Below are positions 18,138 to 26,343 of a stretch of DNA of 64,000 nt, in pieces. Positions within the stretch are counted from its first letter, which is position 1. Each line of letters opens with the position of its first letter. Where the stretch lies: NCBI RefSeq assembly GCF_039536245.1, contig NZ_BAAAYN010000044.1:320230-384229 (forward strand), read 5' to 3'. A program made the position numbers and the translations under genes. The notes under the pieces were generated by a model. That model was given only the letters and a program-made list of their open reading frames with translations. It was not told where the DNA came from and ran no database searches. This DNA is from Cryptosporangium minutisporangium. GTDB taxonomy: Bacteria > Actinomycetota > Actinomycetes > Mycobacteriales > Cryptosporangiaceae.

Positions 18138-19553
18138 ATGTGGCAGGAGGGCGACCACCAGGCCGAGCCCGCCCTCCTCGATGCCGAAATTCGGAGCGTG
18201 CGCACCGAGCTCGACGAGGTGACCGCGCGGCGGCGGGGGGCGCTCGACCGGTACGACGTGGTGAGCCTGGTGCTCATGGTCGTCGGCCTGGTGGTGTTCG
18301 CGTCGGCAGCCGTGGCGTCCTACGCCTCCGGGCAGAACGGACGCGGGCAGGTGTTCGCGGTGTTGACGCTGCTCGCGGTGCCGCTCGTCCTGGTCGCGGC
18401 GTGGCGGTCGGTCGGCCGGTATCTCGTGTTGTCCCGGCGGGTCGGCCGGATCCGGCAGCGGGAGGCACAGCTCGCCACGCGTCTGGAGACGCTCGGCGGC
18501 ACGGTGACGCTGCCGGCCGCCCCGACCGTGCCGAACGTCACCCCGGCGGCTCCGACCGCAGTGGACCCTGCCGCAGCAGATCCGGCCCCGACCGCCGTGA
18601 CGCCGCCGGCCGTGACGCCGCCGGCCGGTGCTCCGACGGCCGTGACGCCGACTCCGGTGGTCTCCGGGGGCACGCGGCCGAGCACCACGGACGCGATCGG
18701 GATGCTCGAAGCGGCACTGCCCGCCTACGCGGTACGGGGCGAGTTGGGCCAGGGCGGCTGCGGCATGGTGTTCCTCGCCGAGCACCGTCAGGCCGGCTGG
18801 TTACGTGCGCTGAAGTTGCTGACCGAGATGGAGTTGGTGCCCGATTCGCAGTCGCGGTTCCTGCGTGAGGCGCAGGTGATGGAGAGCCTCGATCATCCGC
18901 ACGTCGCCCGCGTCTACGAGTACGTCGAGCACGATGGCTTCAACCTGATCGTGATGGAGTACCTGTCCGGCGGCAGCGCCGCGGCCCGCCTGGCCGAGCT
19001 GCTCGGACGGCCGGAACCGATCTGCGCGATCGGGCTGGCGGTGGCCGACGCGCTCGCCGCGGCCCACGCCCGGGGCGTCGTGCACCGGGACATCAAGCCG
19101 GGCAACCTGCTGTTCGCCGAGGACGGCGCGGTGAAGGTCACGGACTTCGGCATCGCGAAGCTGCTCGCCGGTGCCGACGGCGAGCCGGCCAGCGTCCTCG
19201 CGCTCACTCCCGGCTACGCCGCGCCCGAGCAGCTCAACGCCGACGAGATCACCGCCCGCACCGACCTCTACGGCCTGGCCGCGACCTTGTACCGCCTCTT
19301 CACGGGGCAGACCCCGCCGCTGCCCGGCGTGGACGGAGCGCCCCGGACTCGGATGAGTGCGATCCCGCCCGGCATCGCTGCGGTGCTGGAACGTTCGCTG
19401 AACGGGTTCCCGTCGAATCGCCACGACAGCGCGACCTCGTTCGCGCTGGACTTGGCGGCCGCAGCCGGCACCGCACTCCGCCCCGGTTGGCTCGACGCCG
19501 CCGGAATCCCCTTCCGCGGCGCCCCACCCATCCGGGTCGCCGCATCCTCCTGA
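18138..19553 (+). CDS. Membrane-linked Ser/Thr protein kinase
   Basis: 471 aa from ATG 18138 (18018 and 18066 are in-frame alternatives; none has a clear ribosome site). The protein begins with a charged helix, then two membrane helices (about 38-65 and 78-96), then a Pro/Ala/Thr-rich linker made of VTPPA-like units, and ends with a Hanks-type kinase domain. The catalytic motifs are intact: GQGGCGMVFLAEH, ALKLL, HRDIKPGNLL, DFGIAKLL and YAAPEQL. The order is unusual, since most actinobacterial kinases of this class have the kinase first and the membrane helix after it. There is no PASTA domain. It converges on the gene at 19768 across a repeat array. Confidence 0.85.
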   Translation: MWQEGDHQAEPALLDAEIRSVRTELDEVTARRRGALDRYDVVSLVLMVVGLVVFASAAVASYASGQNGRGQVFAVLTLLAVPLVLVAAWRSVGRYLVLSRRVGRIRQREAQLATRLETLGGTVTLPAAPTVPNVTPAAPTAVDPAAADPAPTAVTPPAVTPPAGAPTAVTPTPVVSGGTRPSTTDAIGMLEAALPAYAVRGELGQGGCGMVFLAEHRQAGWLRALKLLTEMELVPDSQSRFLREAQVMESLDHPHVARVYEYVEHDGFNLIVMEYLSGGSAAARLAELLGRPEPICAIGLAVADALAAAHARGVVHRDIKPGNLLFAEDGAVKVTDFGIAKLLAGADGEPASVLALTPGYAAPEQLNADEITARTDLYGLAATLYRLFTGQTPPLPGVDGAPRTRMSAIPPGIAAVLERSLNGFPSNRHDSATSFALDLAAAAGTALRPGWLDAAGIPFRGAPPIRVAASS

Positions 19554-19564
19554 ACCCGCGCCCA

Positions 19565-19747
19565 GGTGGTCTTCCCGAAAATCCACCTCTCCGCGCCGCC
19601 CCGTGCGGTGGTCTTCCCGAAAGTCCGTCGCCCCGAGCCCCCGGAGAGGTGGCCTTCCCGAAAGCGTCGCTCCGCGCGCCCGGAGGGGTGGTGTTCCCGA
19701 AAAACCACCCCACCCAGGGCGCCGGCGAGGACTTCCCGAAAAGCCAC
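19565..19747. repeat. Tandem repeat array, 5 units of about 40 bp
   Basis: Five units, beginning near 19565, 19607, 19648, 19687 and 19726, each carry TTCCCGAAA in the context GGTGGTCTTCCCGAAAATCC. Spacing is 42, 41, 39 and 39 bp. The first and fourth units end in CCACC, so GGTGG and CCACC can pair around the core. The array sits between convergent genes. The same core, on the opposite strand and with the same period, makes another array at 38988-39120. Confidence 0.75.
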
Positions 19748-19767
19748 CCCAGGACGGCGGCGGGCAG

Positions 19768-20889
19768 TCAGTCGAGCGTGCGGGCGACGCGCTCCACCGC
19801 GTCGGCGTAGTCGGACGCCATCTCGTACACCACGTCCCGCGTTGACTTCACCTCGTTCATCAACCCCACGCCCTGTCCGACCCAGTACGTCGCCAAGTCC
19901 TGCGCCCCCGCGTGCCCGGACGCCGCGAGCGCGTCGACGTGCCGCAGCGCCGGCTCGCTGATCAGCGTCTGCAGCGGCATCGGCAGCGGCTCCGGGCTGC
20001 CCGGCTGGGCCCAGGCCTCCGTCCACGGCGACTTGAGCTGCCGCGACGGCTTCCCCGTCCGCCCCTTCGACCGCACGGTGTCCCGCGACGTCGCGGCCAG
20101 GAACTTCTCCCGGGTGTGCGGCGCGGTCTCCGCCTCGGGGGTGGTCAGCCACACCGATCCGGTCCAGACCCCGGCCGCACCGAGAGCGATCGAGGCCGCC
20201 ATCTGCCGCCCGGTCACGATCCCGCCCGCTGCCAGCACCGGGATCGGCGCCACCGCCTCCACGACCTCTGGCACCAGCACCAGCGTGCCGACCTCACCGC
20301 AGTGCCCACCGGCCTCGGTGCCCTGCGCGATGATGATGTCGACGCCGGCCGCGACCTGCTTGATCGCGTGTTCCCGGGCACCGACCAGCGCGGCGACCGG
20401 CACTCCGGCGGCCTTTCCGCGCTCCAGCATGACCGCCGGCGGCACGCCGAGCGCGTTGGCGATCAGCTTGATCGGGTGGCTGAACGCGACGTCCAGCAGC
20501 TCGTCCGGCGCCGGGATGCTCTGCGCGAACGCCAGCCCATCCGTCCCCGTCTGCGTGGCGGGGCTCACCCCGTGGGCAGCCAGGATCTCGTCCACGTAGG
20601 CCCGGTGCTCCGCCGGAATCGCCGCTAGCAGGGCGTCCATATCGATGGAGACGCCAGGCTGCAGCGCAGCCGCACGTTCCGGAACGATGATGTCGACCCC
20701 GTACGGACGGCCCTGGATGTGGTCGTCGATCCACGCCAGCTCGGTCTCGAGTTGCTCGGGAGTGAACATCGATCCACCGAGCACCCCGAACCCACCGGCC
20801 AGGCTCACCTCGACGACGACGTCGCGGCAGTGGCTGAAGGCCAGCAGCGGTAGGTCGATGCCGAGTAAATCGCAGATGGCGGTCTTCAT
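19768..20889 (-). CDS. Nitronate monooxygenase family flavoprotein (second copy)
   Basis: 373 aa. FMN-binding TIM barrel with LPLLAFSHCRDVVVEVSLAG at the start, GVDIIIAQGTEAGGHCGEVG as the phosphate loop, VLAAGGIVTGRQMAASIALG and GVWTGSVWLTTPEAE. An insertion at residues 80-125 and a long C-terminal helix distinguish it from the paralogue at 11851. Homologues are annotated as nitronate monooxygenase or as enoyl-ACP-reductase-like FMN proteins. It is divergent from a TetR gene whose next gene is thiolase-like, so it may take part in the same fatty-acid or ketone pathway; this is inference. An inverted repeat at 20926 lies in the shared promoter region. Confidence 0.9.
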   Translation of the reverse strand: MKTAICDLLGIDLPLLAFSHCRDVVVEVSLAGGFGVLGGSMFTPEQLETELAWIDDHIQGRPYGVDIIVPERAAALQPGVSIDMDALLAAIPAEHRAYVDEILAAHGVSPATQTGTDGLAFAQSIPAPDELLDVAFSHPIKLIANALGVPPAVMLERGKAAGVPVAALVGAREHAIKQVAAGVDIIIAQGTEAGGHCGEVGTLVLVPEVVEAVAPIPVLAAGGIVTGRQMAASIALGAAGVWTGSVWLTTPEAETAPHTREKFLAATSRDTVRSKGRTGKPSRQLKSPWTEAWAQPGSPEPLPMPLQTLISEPALRHVDALAASGHAGAQDLATYWVGQGVGLMNEVKSTRDVVYEMASDYADAVERVARTLD

Positions 20890-20925
20890 CAGCGCGCTCC
20901 TCGTTGAGTGGGGTCGAGGTCATCG

Positions 20926-20941
20926 TGAACTCATGTGTTCA
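20926..20941. promoter_or_regulatory. Inverted repeat, probable TetR operator
   Basis: TGAACTCATGTGTTCA, a 16-bp dyad with only one mismatched pair (the T flanking the central CATG on each side). It lies in the 86-bp gap between the divergent flavoprotein gene (start 20889) and the TetR gene (start 20976), about 35 bp from each start. Confidence 0.55.
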
Positions 20942-20975
20942 TGTTGTAAAGTCTCGTTCCTGATCAGGAGGGGCC

Positions 20976-21692
20976 ATGGCGCAGGAACGACCACCCGGAG
21001 GGCAGCGGGTCTACGGGGGGCTGAGCCCGGCCGAGCGGGTCGCCCGCCGCCGCGAGCAGTTCCTCGACGCCGCCGTCGAGGTGTTCGGCACCGTCGGCTG
21101 GGCCGGGTCGACGGTCGCCGACATCTGCCGCGCCGCGAAGCTGTCGCCGCGTTTCTTCTACGACGAGTTCCCCAGCCGTGAGGTGCTGTTCCTCGCCACC
21201 ACCGATCGGGTCGCCAGCCAGGTCGAGCAAGTCGTCCGCGACGCGATCGCGACCGGCTCCGGCGATGTGCAGACCCAGGCGCGGCACGTGCTGACCGCAC
21301 TGGCGGAGTACTTCACCGCCGATCCGCGGACGGTGCGGGTCGCGTTGATGGAGTCGCTCGCCACCCCGGAGTTCCGCGAGCAGCGGCGACTTCTGCTGGC
21401 GAGTTTCGTCGAACTGGCGGCCCGCCTGATGCGCCCGCTCCGGACCACGTCGGACGACGCCCCGGAGCGCGAGCGGCGTGACCTGCTCTCGGCAGGACTC
21501 CTGGTCGGGGGCGTCGTCGAGGTGTTGATCGCCGGCGCCACCGCGAACGAAGCGCACCCAGGCGCCGTGCCGCGCACCGACACCCCGAAGCGTCTCCCGA
21601 CCGACCTCGGGGCGCTCGCCGTCCGGCGCCGCGGTGCCGCCGAACTCGTCGAGCACCTCACCGCACTGTTCACCGCTGCCGCTCGGCTCTGA
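20976..21692 (+). CDS. TetR-family transcriptional regulator
   Basis: 238 aa. The DNA-binding domain is at residues 22-75 (REQFLDAAVEVFGTVGWAGS, then LSPRFFYDEFPSREVLF). The ligand domain follows to the end. The ATG at 20976 has AGGAGGGG 5 bases upstream. It is followed after 20 bp by the thiolase-like gene, and it is divergent from the flavoprotein gene at 19768; the dyad at 20926 is a likely binding site controlling both sides. Such triads usually respond to an acyl-CoA or the substrate of the neighbouring enzymes, but the ligand is not known here. Confidence 0.9.
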   Translation: MAQERPPGGQRVYGGLSPAERVARRREQFLDAAVEVFGTVGWAGSTVADICRAAKLSPRFFYDEFPSREVLFLATTDRVASQVEQVVRDAIATGSGDVQTQARHVLTALAEYFTADPRTVRVALMESLATPEFREQRRLLLASFVELAARLMRPLRTTSDDAPERERRDLLSAGLLVGGVVEVLIAGATANEAHPGAVPRTDTPKRLPTDLGALAVRRRGAAELVEHLTALFTAAARL

Positions 21693-21712
21693 GCTCCCGG
21701 AGGGCTAGACCT

Positions 21713-23227
21713 ATGGACGACCACCGGTTACCCGTTCTCGTCGGTGTCGGGCAGGTCCGTGCCAACCGGAAGCGGGTGGTCGCCGAAGCGCGGGAGCCGC
21801 TGGCGCTGATCCTCGAAGCGCTCGACGTCGCCGCGGCCGACGCGAGCGCGCCCGGTCTCCTGGCCGCCGCCGACGCGATCTACACCGTGCGGGTCGCCAG
21901 CTGGGCCTACGACGACTTGTCCCGGGTGGTGGCCGACGGTGTCGAGGCCACGCCGCGGCACCGGGTGGACAGCCCGATCGGTGGTCAGTGGCCGGTCCGG
22001 CTGCTCGACCAGGCCGCGACCCGGATCGCGGCCGGCGAGAGCAGCGTCGCGCTGCTGGTGGGCGGCGAGGCGGCGGCGTCCGCCGCGGCGCTGCACAAGG
22101 CCGGCGTCGACCCGGTCACGGATCTGGGGTGGAGCGCCCGCCCCGGCGGCCCGGCCCCGATCGACGCCGCAGACCTGGGCAGCCCGGCGATGCAGGCCGC
22201 CGGGCTGCTGTTACCCACCCGGGTCTATCCGCTCTACGAGAACCGTCTGCAGGCCGACCTCGGGCTCACCCCGACGGAGAACGCGGAGTGGTCGGCGCGC
22301 CTCTACGCCGACCTGAGCGCGGTGGCCGCGACCAACCCGATCGCCTGGAACACCGAGGCGCTCGACCCGGCCGCGGTCGGCACCGTCACGGCGAAGAACC
22401 GACTGGTCTGTGAGCCCTACCCGCTCTCGATGAACGCGCTGCCGTTCGTCGACCAGGCCGCCGCGGTGATCGTCACGTCGCTGGCGGCGGCGCGGGCCGC
22501 CGGGGTGCCCGCCGAGAAGATCGTGCACCTCAACGCTGCCGCCGGCGTGGACGACATCGGCGACGTGCTGGCCCGTCCCAAGCTCGGCCGCTCCACCGCG
22601 CTCGCCGACGCGCTGACCGGCGCCCTCGACCGGGCATCCGTCTCCGCCGCCGACCTGGATCTGGTCGACATCTACAGCTGTTTCCCGATCGTCCCGAAGC
22701 TCGCCGGTCTCGCGCTCGGGCTGCCCCGGGACGCCGTCCTCTCGGTCACCGGCGGCCACTCCTCGTTCGGCGGACCACTGAACAGCTACTCGCTGCACGC
22801 GCTCGCCCGCGCGGTCGAGCGCATCCGGCGCGGTGACCGGTTGGCGCTGGTGCACGCCAACGGCGGATTCCTGACCTATCAGCACGCGGTCGTGCTCGGG
22901 TCCACCCCTACCGGGTTCGCGAGCGGTCCGGTGCAGGCCCGTACGGGTGGCCTTTCGGTCGCGGACGCCGGGCAGCTCGGCGACGTGGACCTGGTGGTCG
23001 AGACAGCCACGGTCGAGCACGACCGGGACGGCGCTCCGAGGCAGGCGTTCGTGGTGGTGAGCACCGAGGACGGTGTCCGTGCTGCGATCGCCACACCGTC
23101 CGGCGACCCCGCCGCGGCGGCTACCTGGTCGTTGGACGCCCTTCCGCCCGGTACCGCGACCCACACCGGACGCCGAGTGCACCTCCGCTCGGCGGACGGC
23201 GTCCCGACGCTCGTCGTCGGGGGCTGA
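21713..23227 (+). CDS. Thiolase-superfamily protein (thiolase-like type 1)
   Basis: 504 aa. Thiolase-fold marks are PVLVGVGQVRANRKR at the start, VDLDIYSCFPIVPK-like strand near 320, and TGGHSSFGGPLNSYSLHALA, which replaces the usual catalytic His loop. The C-terminal 100 residues form the added domain seen in thiolase-like type 1 proteins (TATVEHDRDGAPRQAFVVVS). The segment that should hold the nucleophilic Cys reads ALLVGGEAAASAAAL, without Cys, so normal thiolase chemistry is doubtful. GGAGG precedes the ATG. It is cotranscribed with the TetR gene. An acyl-CoA-binding or non-decarboxylating role is possible. Confidence 0.85.
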   Translation: MDDHRLPVLVGVGQVRANRKRVVAEAREPLALILEALDVAAADASAPGLLAAADAIYTVRVASWAYDDLSRVVADGVEATPRHRVDSPIGGQWPVRLLDQAATRIAAGESSVALLVGGEAAASAAALHKAGVDPVTDLGWSARPGGPAPIDAADLGSPAMQAAGLLLPTRVYPLYENRLQADLGLTPTENAEWSARLYADLSAVAATNPIAWNTEALDPAAVGTVTAKNRLVCEPYPLSMNALPFVDQAAAVIVTSLAAARAAGVPAEKIVHLNAAAGVDDIGDVLARPKLGRSTALADALTGALDRASVSAADLDLVDIYSCFPIVPKLAGLALGLPRDAVLSVTGGHSSFGGPLNSYSLHALARAVERIRRGDRLALVHANGGFLTYQHAVVLGSTPTGFASGPVQARTGGLSVADAGQLGDVDLVVETATVEHDRDGAPRQAFVVVSTEDGVRAAIATPSGDPAAAATWSLDALPPGTATHTGRRVHLRSADGVPTLVVGG

Positions 23228-23369
23228 GTGCGGAAGTTAGGTACCGGACGCATACGACCTGTCACGCATTGCGGAAACCCGTGTCGCTTGGACGCAAATC
23301 AGTGATCGCCTGATCTCGTAGCGCAACCTTGGCTACCGTGCCTCCAGCTCAGTCATCAAGGGGGCAGTG

Positions 23370-24599
23370 GTGCGCCAGAGAGCTCTGCTCGCGGTGGTGT
23401 TACTCGTGCTCCTGATGACTGCGGCGTGCGGCGGAGACTCGGATGACGCCCCGGACGACGACCCGTCCAGCTCCCGCCCGCCCGCCGCCGCCCCCGCGCC
23501 CAAGCGCTTCGATCCACCGGCCAGGTTCGCCAGCGAGGGCCAGACGCTCGCCAAAGCTCCCCGCCGGGGCGGAGCGCTGGGCAAACCGGAGGTGGCCGCG
23601 GTCTTCGTCGGCAGCACCCTGGTCTACGTCGACGAGTCCTCGCTCGCCGGCATCGACGTGGTCACCGGCGACGACCGCTGGGTCACTCCGATGCCGGGTG
23701 TGACGATCGCGGAGTCCACCCAGATCGCGACTCCCATCCTCTACGAGGACCGGATCTACGTCGCGGCGGCGATGACGGTGCCGGACGGCCCTCGGGTGTC
23801 CAGCCACCGGGCGATCTCGCTGGCCGCGGTGGACCCCTCCACCGGCGCGGAAGTGTGGACCGCCACGATCGAAGCGCTGCCGGGCGATCCGGTCCAGGAC
23901 GTGCGGTTGGTCGGCGTCACGGCGGACTCGATCGTGCTGGACACCTCGACGACCACCTACGTCGTCGATCCGCAGACCCGGCGCACCCGCTGGCAGACCC
24001 AGTTCTTCGAACCGACGGTCGTCGACGGCACGGTGGTGGCCGGTCAGCTCGGTGAGGACGCCACCGAAACGAAGACCAGGACGGTCGGCCTGCGGCTGAC
24101 CGATGGTGTGCAGCTCTGGTCCAGTGCGGCGGCGGCGCAGCAGGGCCGGTCGTTCCCGCTGGGGCCCGGCTTGATGGCGGTCCACGGGCGGGACTTCGCC
24201 AGCGCGGAGCCGTTCTTCGATTTCCTCGACCCGGCCACCGGCGAGAGTCGCTACCCGGGCGACAGCGACGAACTCAGCGCGCTCCAGAGCTGCTGGTTCG
24301 ACGGTCGGACGCTGGTCGTCTGCGCGGCGACCGGCACCCGTACGGTCGCGGTCGGCTACAACTGGTCCGACCTGGCGGAGATCTGGGAACTCCCGGTCGG
24401 CGACCGGGCTGCCCCTCGCGTCACCGGGGCTTGGCACGGAGCCGTCTACGGCCTGTTGAAAGGCAAGCCGGTCACTCTGGACGGACGATCCGGAGCCGTC
24501 CGCACCAACGCCGCCGGGGCGGCGCCCGCTCTGGTCAACGAATACGCGGGGGTGTCCGCCGAGTCCGGATCGTTGCGATTGTTTCCGGCTCTGGCCTAG
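23370..24599 (+). CDS. PQQ-like beta-propeller lipoprotein
   Basis: 409 aa from GTG 23370 (GTG 23367 is immediately upstream; the AAGGGGG site fits the second better). A signal peptide ends in the lipobox MTAAC at Cys20, followed by an Asp/Ser/Pro-rich spacer. The rest is a propeller of repeated blades: STLVYVDESSLAGIDVVTGD, EDRIYVAAAM, DSIVLDTSTTTYVVDPQTRR, and so on. Blades of this PQQ/YncE type usually bind proteins rather than the PQQ cofactor in Gram-positive lipoproteins. It should sit on the outer face of the membrane. No partner is adjacent; two strong inverted repeats follow its stop. Confidence 0.85.
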   Translation: MRQRALLAVVLLVLLMTAACGGDSDDAPDDDPSSSRPPAAAPAPKRFDPPARFASEGQTLAKAPRRGGALGKPEVAAVFVGSTLVYVDESSLAGIDVVTGDDRWVTPMPGVTIAESTQIATPILYEDRIYVAAAMTVPDGPRVSSHRAISLAAVDPSTGAEVWTATIEALPGDPVQDVRLVGVTADSIVLDTSTTTYVVDPQTRRTRWQTQFFEPTVVDGTVVAGQLGEDATETKTRTVGLRLTDGVQLWSSAAAAQQGRSFPLGPGLMAVHGRDFASAEPFFDFLDPATGESRYPGDSDELSALQSCWFDGRTLVVCAATGTRTVAVGYNWSDLAEIWELPVGDRAAPRVTGAWHGAVYGLLKGKPVTLDGRSGAVRTNAAGAAPALVNEYAGVSAESGSLRLFPALA

Positions 24600-24618
24600 G
24601 GCGTGCTGAACAGCCGAA

Positions 24619-24651
24619 TGCCCCGGGTGCCTGACGGCGGTACCCGGGGCA
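24619..24651. terminator. Terminator hairpin
   Basis: Perfect 10-bp stem TGCCCCGGGT/ACCCGGGGCA with a 13-base loop, 20 bases after the stop of the propeller lipoprotein gene and between two convergent genes. No T run follows, as is common in actinobacteria. Confidence 0.7.
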
Positions 24652-24653
24652 GT

Positions 24654-24720
24654 GAGGGTTATTCAGCCTCCCACCTGTGCCCGTTCAGAACGGTGCGGAA
24701 GGGCCGGCTGAATAACCCTC
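24654..24720. repeat. Nested 15-bp inverted repeat
   Basis: GAGGGTTATTCAGCC at 24654-24668 is perfectly inverted at 24706-24720. Inside the 37-base interval there is a second dyad, CCGTTC-A-GAACGG, at 24681-24693. The structure lies just after the terminator hairpin and 34 bases from the stop of the convergent secreted-protein gene. It may terminate transcription from the other strand or be a small mobile palindrome. Confidence 0.6.
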
Positions 24721-24753
24721 TATCGATACGCGGATCAAACCGAGCTAACTCGG

Positions 24754-25350
24754 TCAGTAGCCCTGGGTGTTCAGCACCCAGGTGCCACGGCAGCGCCAGT
24801 CGTTGCTGCCCCACTTGTTCCAGCTCTGGTGCCAGCCCTTGTAACCGCGCTTCGTGAAGTCGCAGTCGTAGGAGTCCCACCAGCCCTTGTGCACGCCACG
24901 CTTACCGGCGGCCTTGCAGGCCTTGTAGCTGCGGTGGAAGCCCTTGACCCGGTCGTGCTTCCACTTGTGGCCGCCCTTGTAGTGGCCCTTGTCCTTGTCC
25001 CAGTGCTTGTCCTTGTCCCGGTCGTGGTCACGCTTGCAATCGGCGTCGCAAACGTCCTTCTTGCCGTGGTCCTTCTTGTACCAGTCACCCTTCGAGTGGC
25101 CAGACGAGTAGTCCTTCTTCTTGTCCGCAGACGCCCACTTCACCTCGGTCTTCTCGATCTTCGTGTAAGACCCGGCGACCGCAGAAGACGACTCGTGGTC
25201 GGAGCCCCAGTCGTTCTGGTAGCTGCCACCCGCGTACTCGTCACCGCTGGGCGTCGACGCGGATGCCGGCGCGGCGAGACCGATCGTGGCGCCACTGGCC
25301 AGGGCCAGCCCTGCAACCGAGAGAGCCGTCCGTCGTGCCTTGCTTCCCAT
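24754..25350 (-). CDS. Secreted Lys/His/Trp-rich protein
   Basis: 198 aa with a clear signal peptide (MGSKARRTALSVAGLALASG, cleavage after ASA near residue 32). The mature part is very polar: Lys, His, Asp, Trp and Gly dominate, with a charged central stretch (KRDHDRDKDKHWDKDKGHYK). Five Cys residues are spaced through it (DVCDADC, KACKAAG, DCDF, WRCRG), so disulfides or metal binding are likely. The Trp/aromatic C-terminal half (KGWWDSYDCDF, GWHQSWNKWGSNDW) could bind wall or carbohydrate. GAGGAGG lies 7 bases before the ATG. I do not recognise a family; the composition is unlike any neighbour. Confidence 0.8.
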   Translation of the reverse strand: MGSKARRTALSVAGLALASGATIGLAAPASASTPSGDEYAGGSYQNDWGSDHESSSAVAGSYTKIEKTEVKWASADKKKDYSSGHSKGDWYKKDHGKKDVCDADCKRDHDRDKDKHWDKDKGHYKGGHKWKHDRVKGFHRSYKACKAAGKRGVHKGWWDSYDCDFTKRGYKGWHQSWNKWGSNDWRCRGTWVLNTQGY

Positions 25351-25658
25351 TTACTGCCTCCTCTGGTGTTTCAGGCGGAATGAGCAAAGCAGACGCATCG
25401 GCGTTTTTTCGGCCCCGAAAGGGGCCTTACGCCAATCACTATTTGTGTGAATAGGGAGTTTTGCCCGCCAGAGTGAACCGCCGAGATACGTTCGGAAGAT
25501 CGGCTCTCGGCCGTTCGGCCGGTTTTGCCGAGATGCCCGTTACCTAACTCGGAGAACAGATGTGCCGCTTCTGCGGCTTTCGGCGTTCTCGATCATCCAC
25601 TCCGGACGCGTTGGTGAGTGATCGCCATTCCTCGCGTCCGAGAACCCGCGCACACAAA
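25351..25658 (-). promoter_or_regulatory. Leader region of the secreted-protein gene
   Basis: 308 bp upstream of the secreted gene with no convincing ORF. Two structures are seen. At 25411-25426, GGCCCC-GAAA-GGGGCC forms a tight hairpin about 60 bases before the start codon, inside an outer pair GGCGT/ACGCC (25400-25433). At 25506-25532, CTCGGC/GCCGAG encloses a CGGCCG-TT-CGGCCG dyad. On the coding strand the first hairpin is followed by AAAAAA, not T, so it is not a terminator. A structured 5' leader is likely. I looked for a c-di-AMP (ydaO) riboswitch core and did not find it. Confidence 0.45.
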
Positions 25659-25692
25659 GAGGACGGACCGGAGCGATGTCCGGTCCGTCCTC
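25659..25692 (-). terminator. Terminator with perfect 14-bp stem
   Basis: GAGGACGGACCGGA at 25659-25672 pairs perfectly with 25679-25692 around a 6-base loop. On the minus strand it is followed by TTTGTGTG, 20 bases after the stop of the gene at 25713, so it should end the two-gene recombinase-like operon. Confidence 0.8.
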
Positions 25693-25712
25693 GTGCTCGA
25701 AGGGTGAAAGTG

Positions 25713-26306
25713 TTACCCGGCTGTCGGGTCGATGACCTGGATCGTGCCGCCCGCCGACGTCGCGTTGTGGCACAGCGCCCGACGGAGGACGTCGTTCGGT
25801 GCCAGGTGATCCCAGGTCGGCACCACGATCGCCGACGCCTCGCGCAGGTAGAGGTGGCGGAGGCAGGCGGAGAACCCGGGGCGCCGTGCGTCGTCGTCGG
25901 TGACGTCGTCGCGGTGCACGCGGAGCAGCGTCAGGCCACGTTCGCGGGCGTACTGGGCGATGGCCGCCACCAGCGGTGCGGTCACGTCGTCGTCGAGGTC
26001 GTCGGTCTTCCGTGCCAGCGCGACGAGCGGATCGCTCGGGGCCGACGTCGCCCGTAGATACCCCACGACCACGCGGGAGACCTCGCTGCGGGGCGGCTCG
26101 GGCTCCGGCTGCCGAACGGGGGACGCCCGGTCGAGCGCGGCGAGCAGCCGGGTGGCGTCCGGATGTTCTTCCGGGGCGACGACCAGCGGCGGCGGCCAGG
26201 CGGTCGGTGCGGTGGGTGTCGCCGGAAGCGTGACCGGCGCGGCGAAGCCGTGCCGTCCTGCGCCGTGCGACTCGGCCGGGCTCAACTCGCGAACCCCTGC
26301 GGTCAT
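25713..26306 (-). CDS. Serine-recombinase-like N-terminal domain protein (A)
   Basis: 197 aa from ATG 26306, with AAGGAG 11 bases upstream. Residues 1-80 are a Pro/Ala-rich, probably disordered segment. From about residue 80 the pattern VVVGYLRATSAPSDPLVAL, then IAQYARERGLTLLRVHRDDV, RRPGFSACLRHLYLREASAI and VPTWDHLAPND follows the strand-helix order of the resolvase catalytic domain. The catalytic Ser that follows Y-x-R-V in true recombinases is not in place, and there is no DNA-binding C-terminus. It is the second gene after the shorter paralogue at 26344. Probably not a working recombinase; a binding or regulatory role is possible. Confidence 0.6.
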   Translation of the reverse strand: MTAGVRELSPAESHGAGRHGFAAPVTLPATPTAPTAWPPPLVVAPEEHPDATRLLAALDRASPVRQPEPEPPRSEVSRVVVGYLRATSAPSDPLVALARKTDDLDDDVTAPLVAAIAQYARERGLTLLRVHRDDVTDDDARRPGFSACLRHLYLREASAIVVPTWDHLAPNDVLRRALCHNATSAGGTIQVIDPTAG

Positions 26307-26343
26307 GCTCGTCGGTACTCCTTGCGCCGTCACGGTCGACCGG

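Noticed and set aside
19565..19747. CRISPR interpretation of the 40-bp repeats
   Set aside because: The units vary in sequence, the conserved part is only about 20 bp, spacers are too short, and there are no cas genes.
25351..25560. Possible c-di-AMP (ydaO) riboswitch before the secreted gene
   Set aside because: Hairpins are present, but I could not find the two conserved aptamer cores. A covariance search with RF00379 would decide; a significant hit would reverse this.
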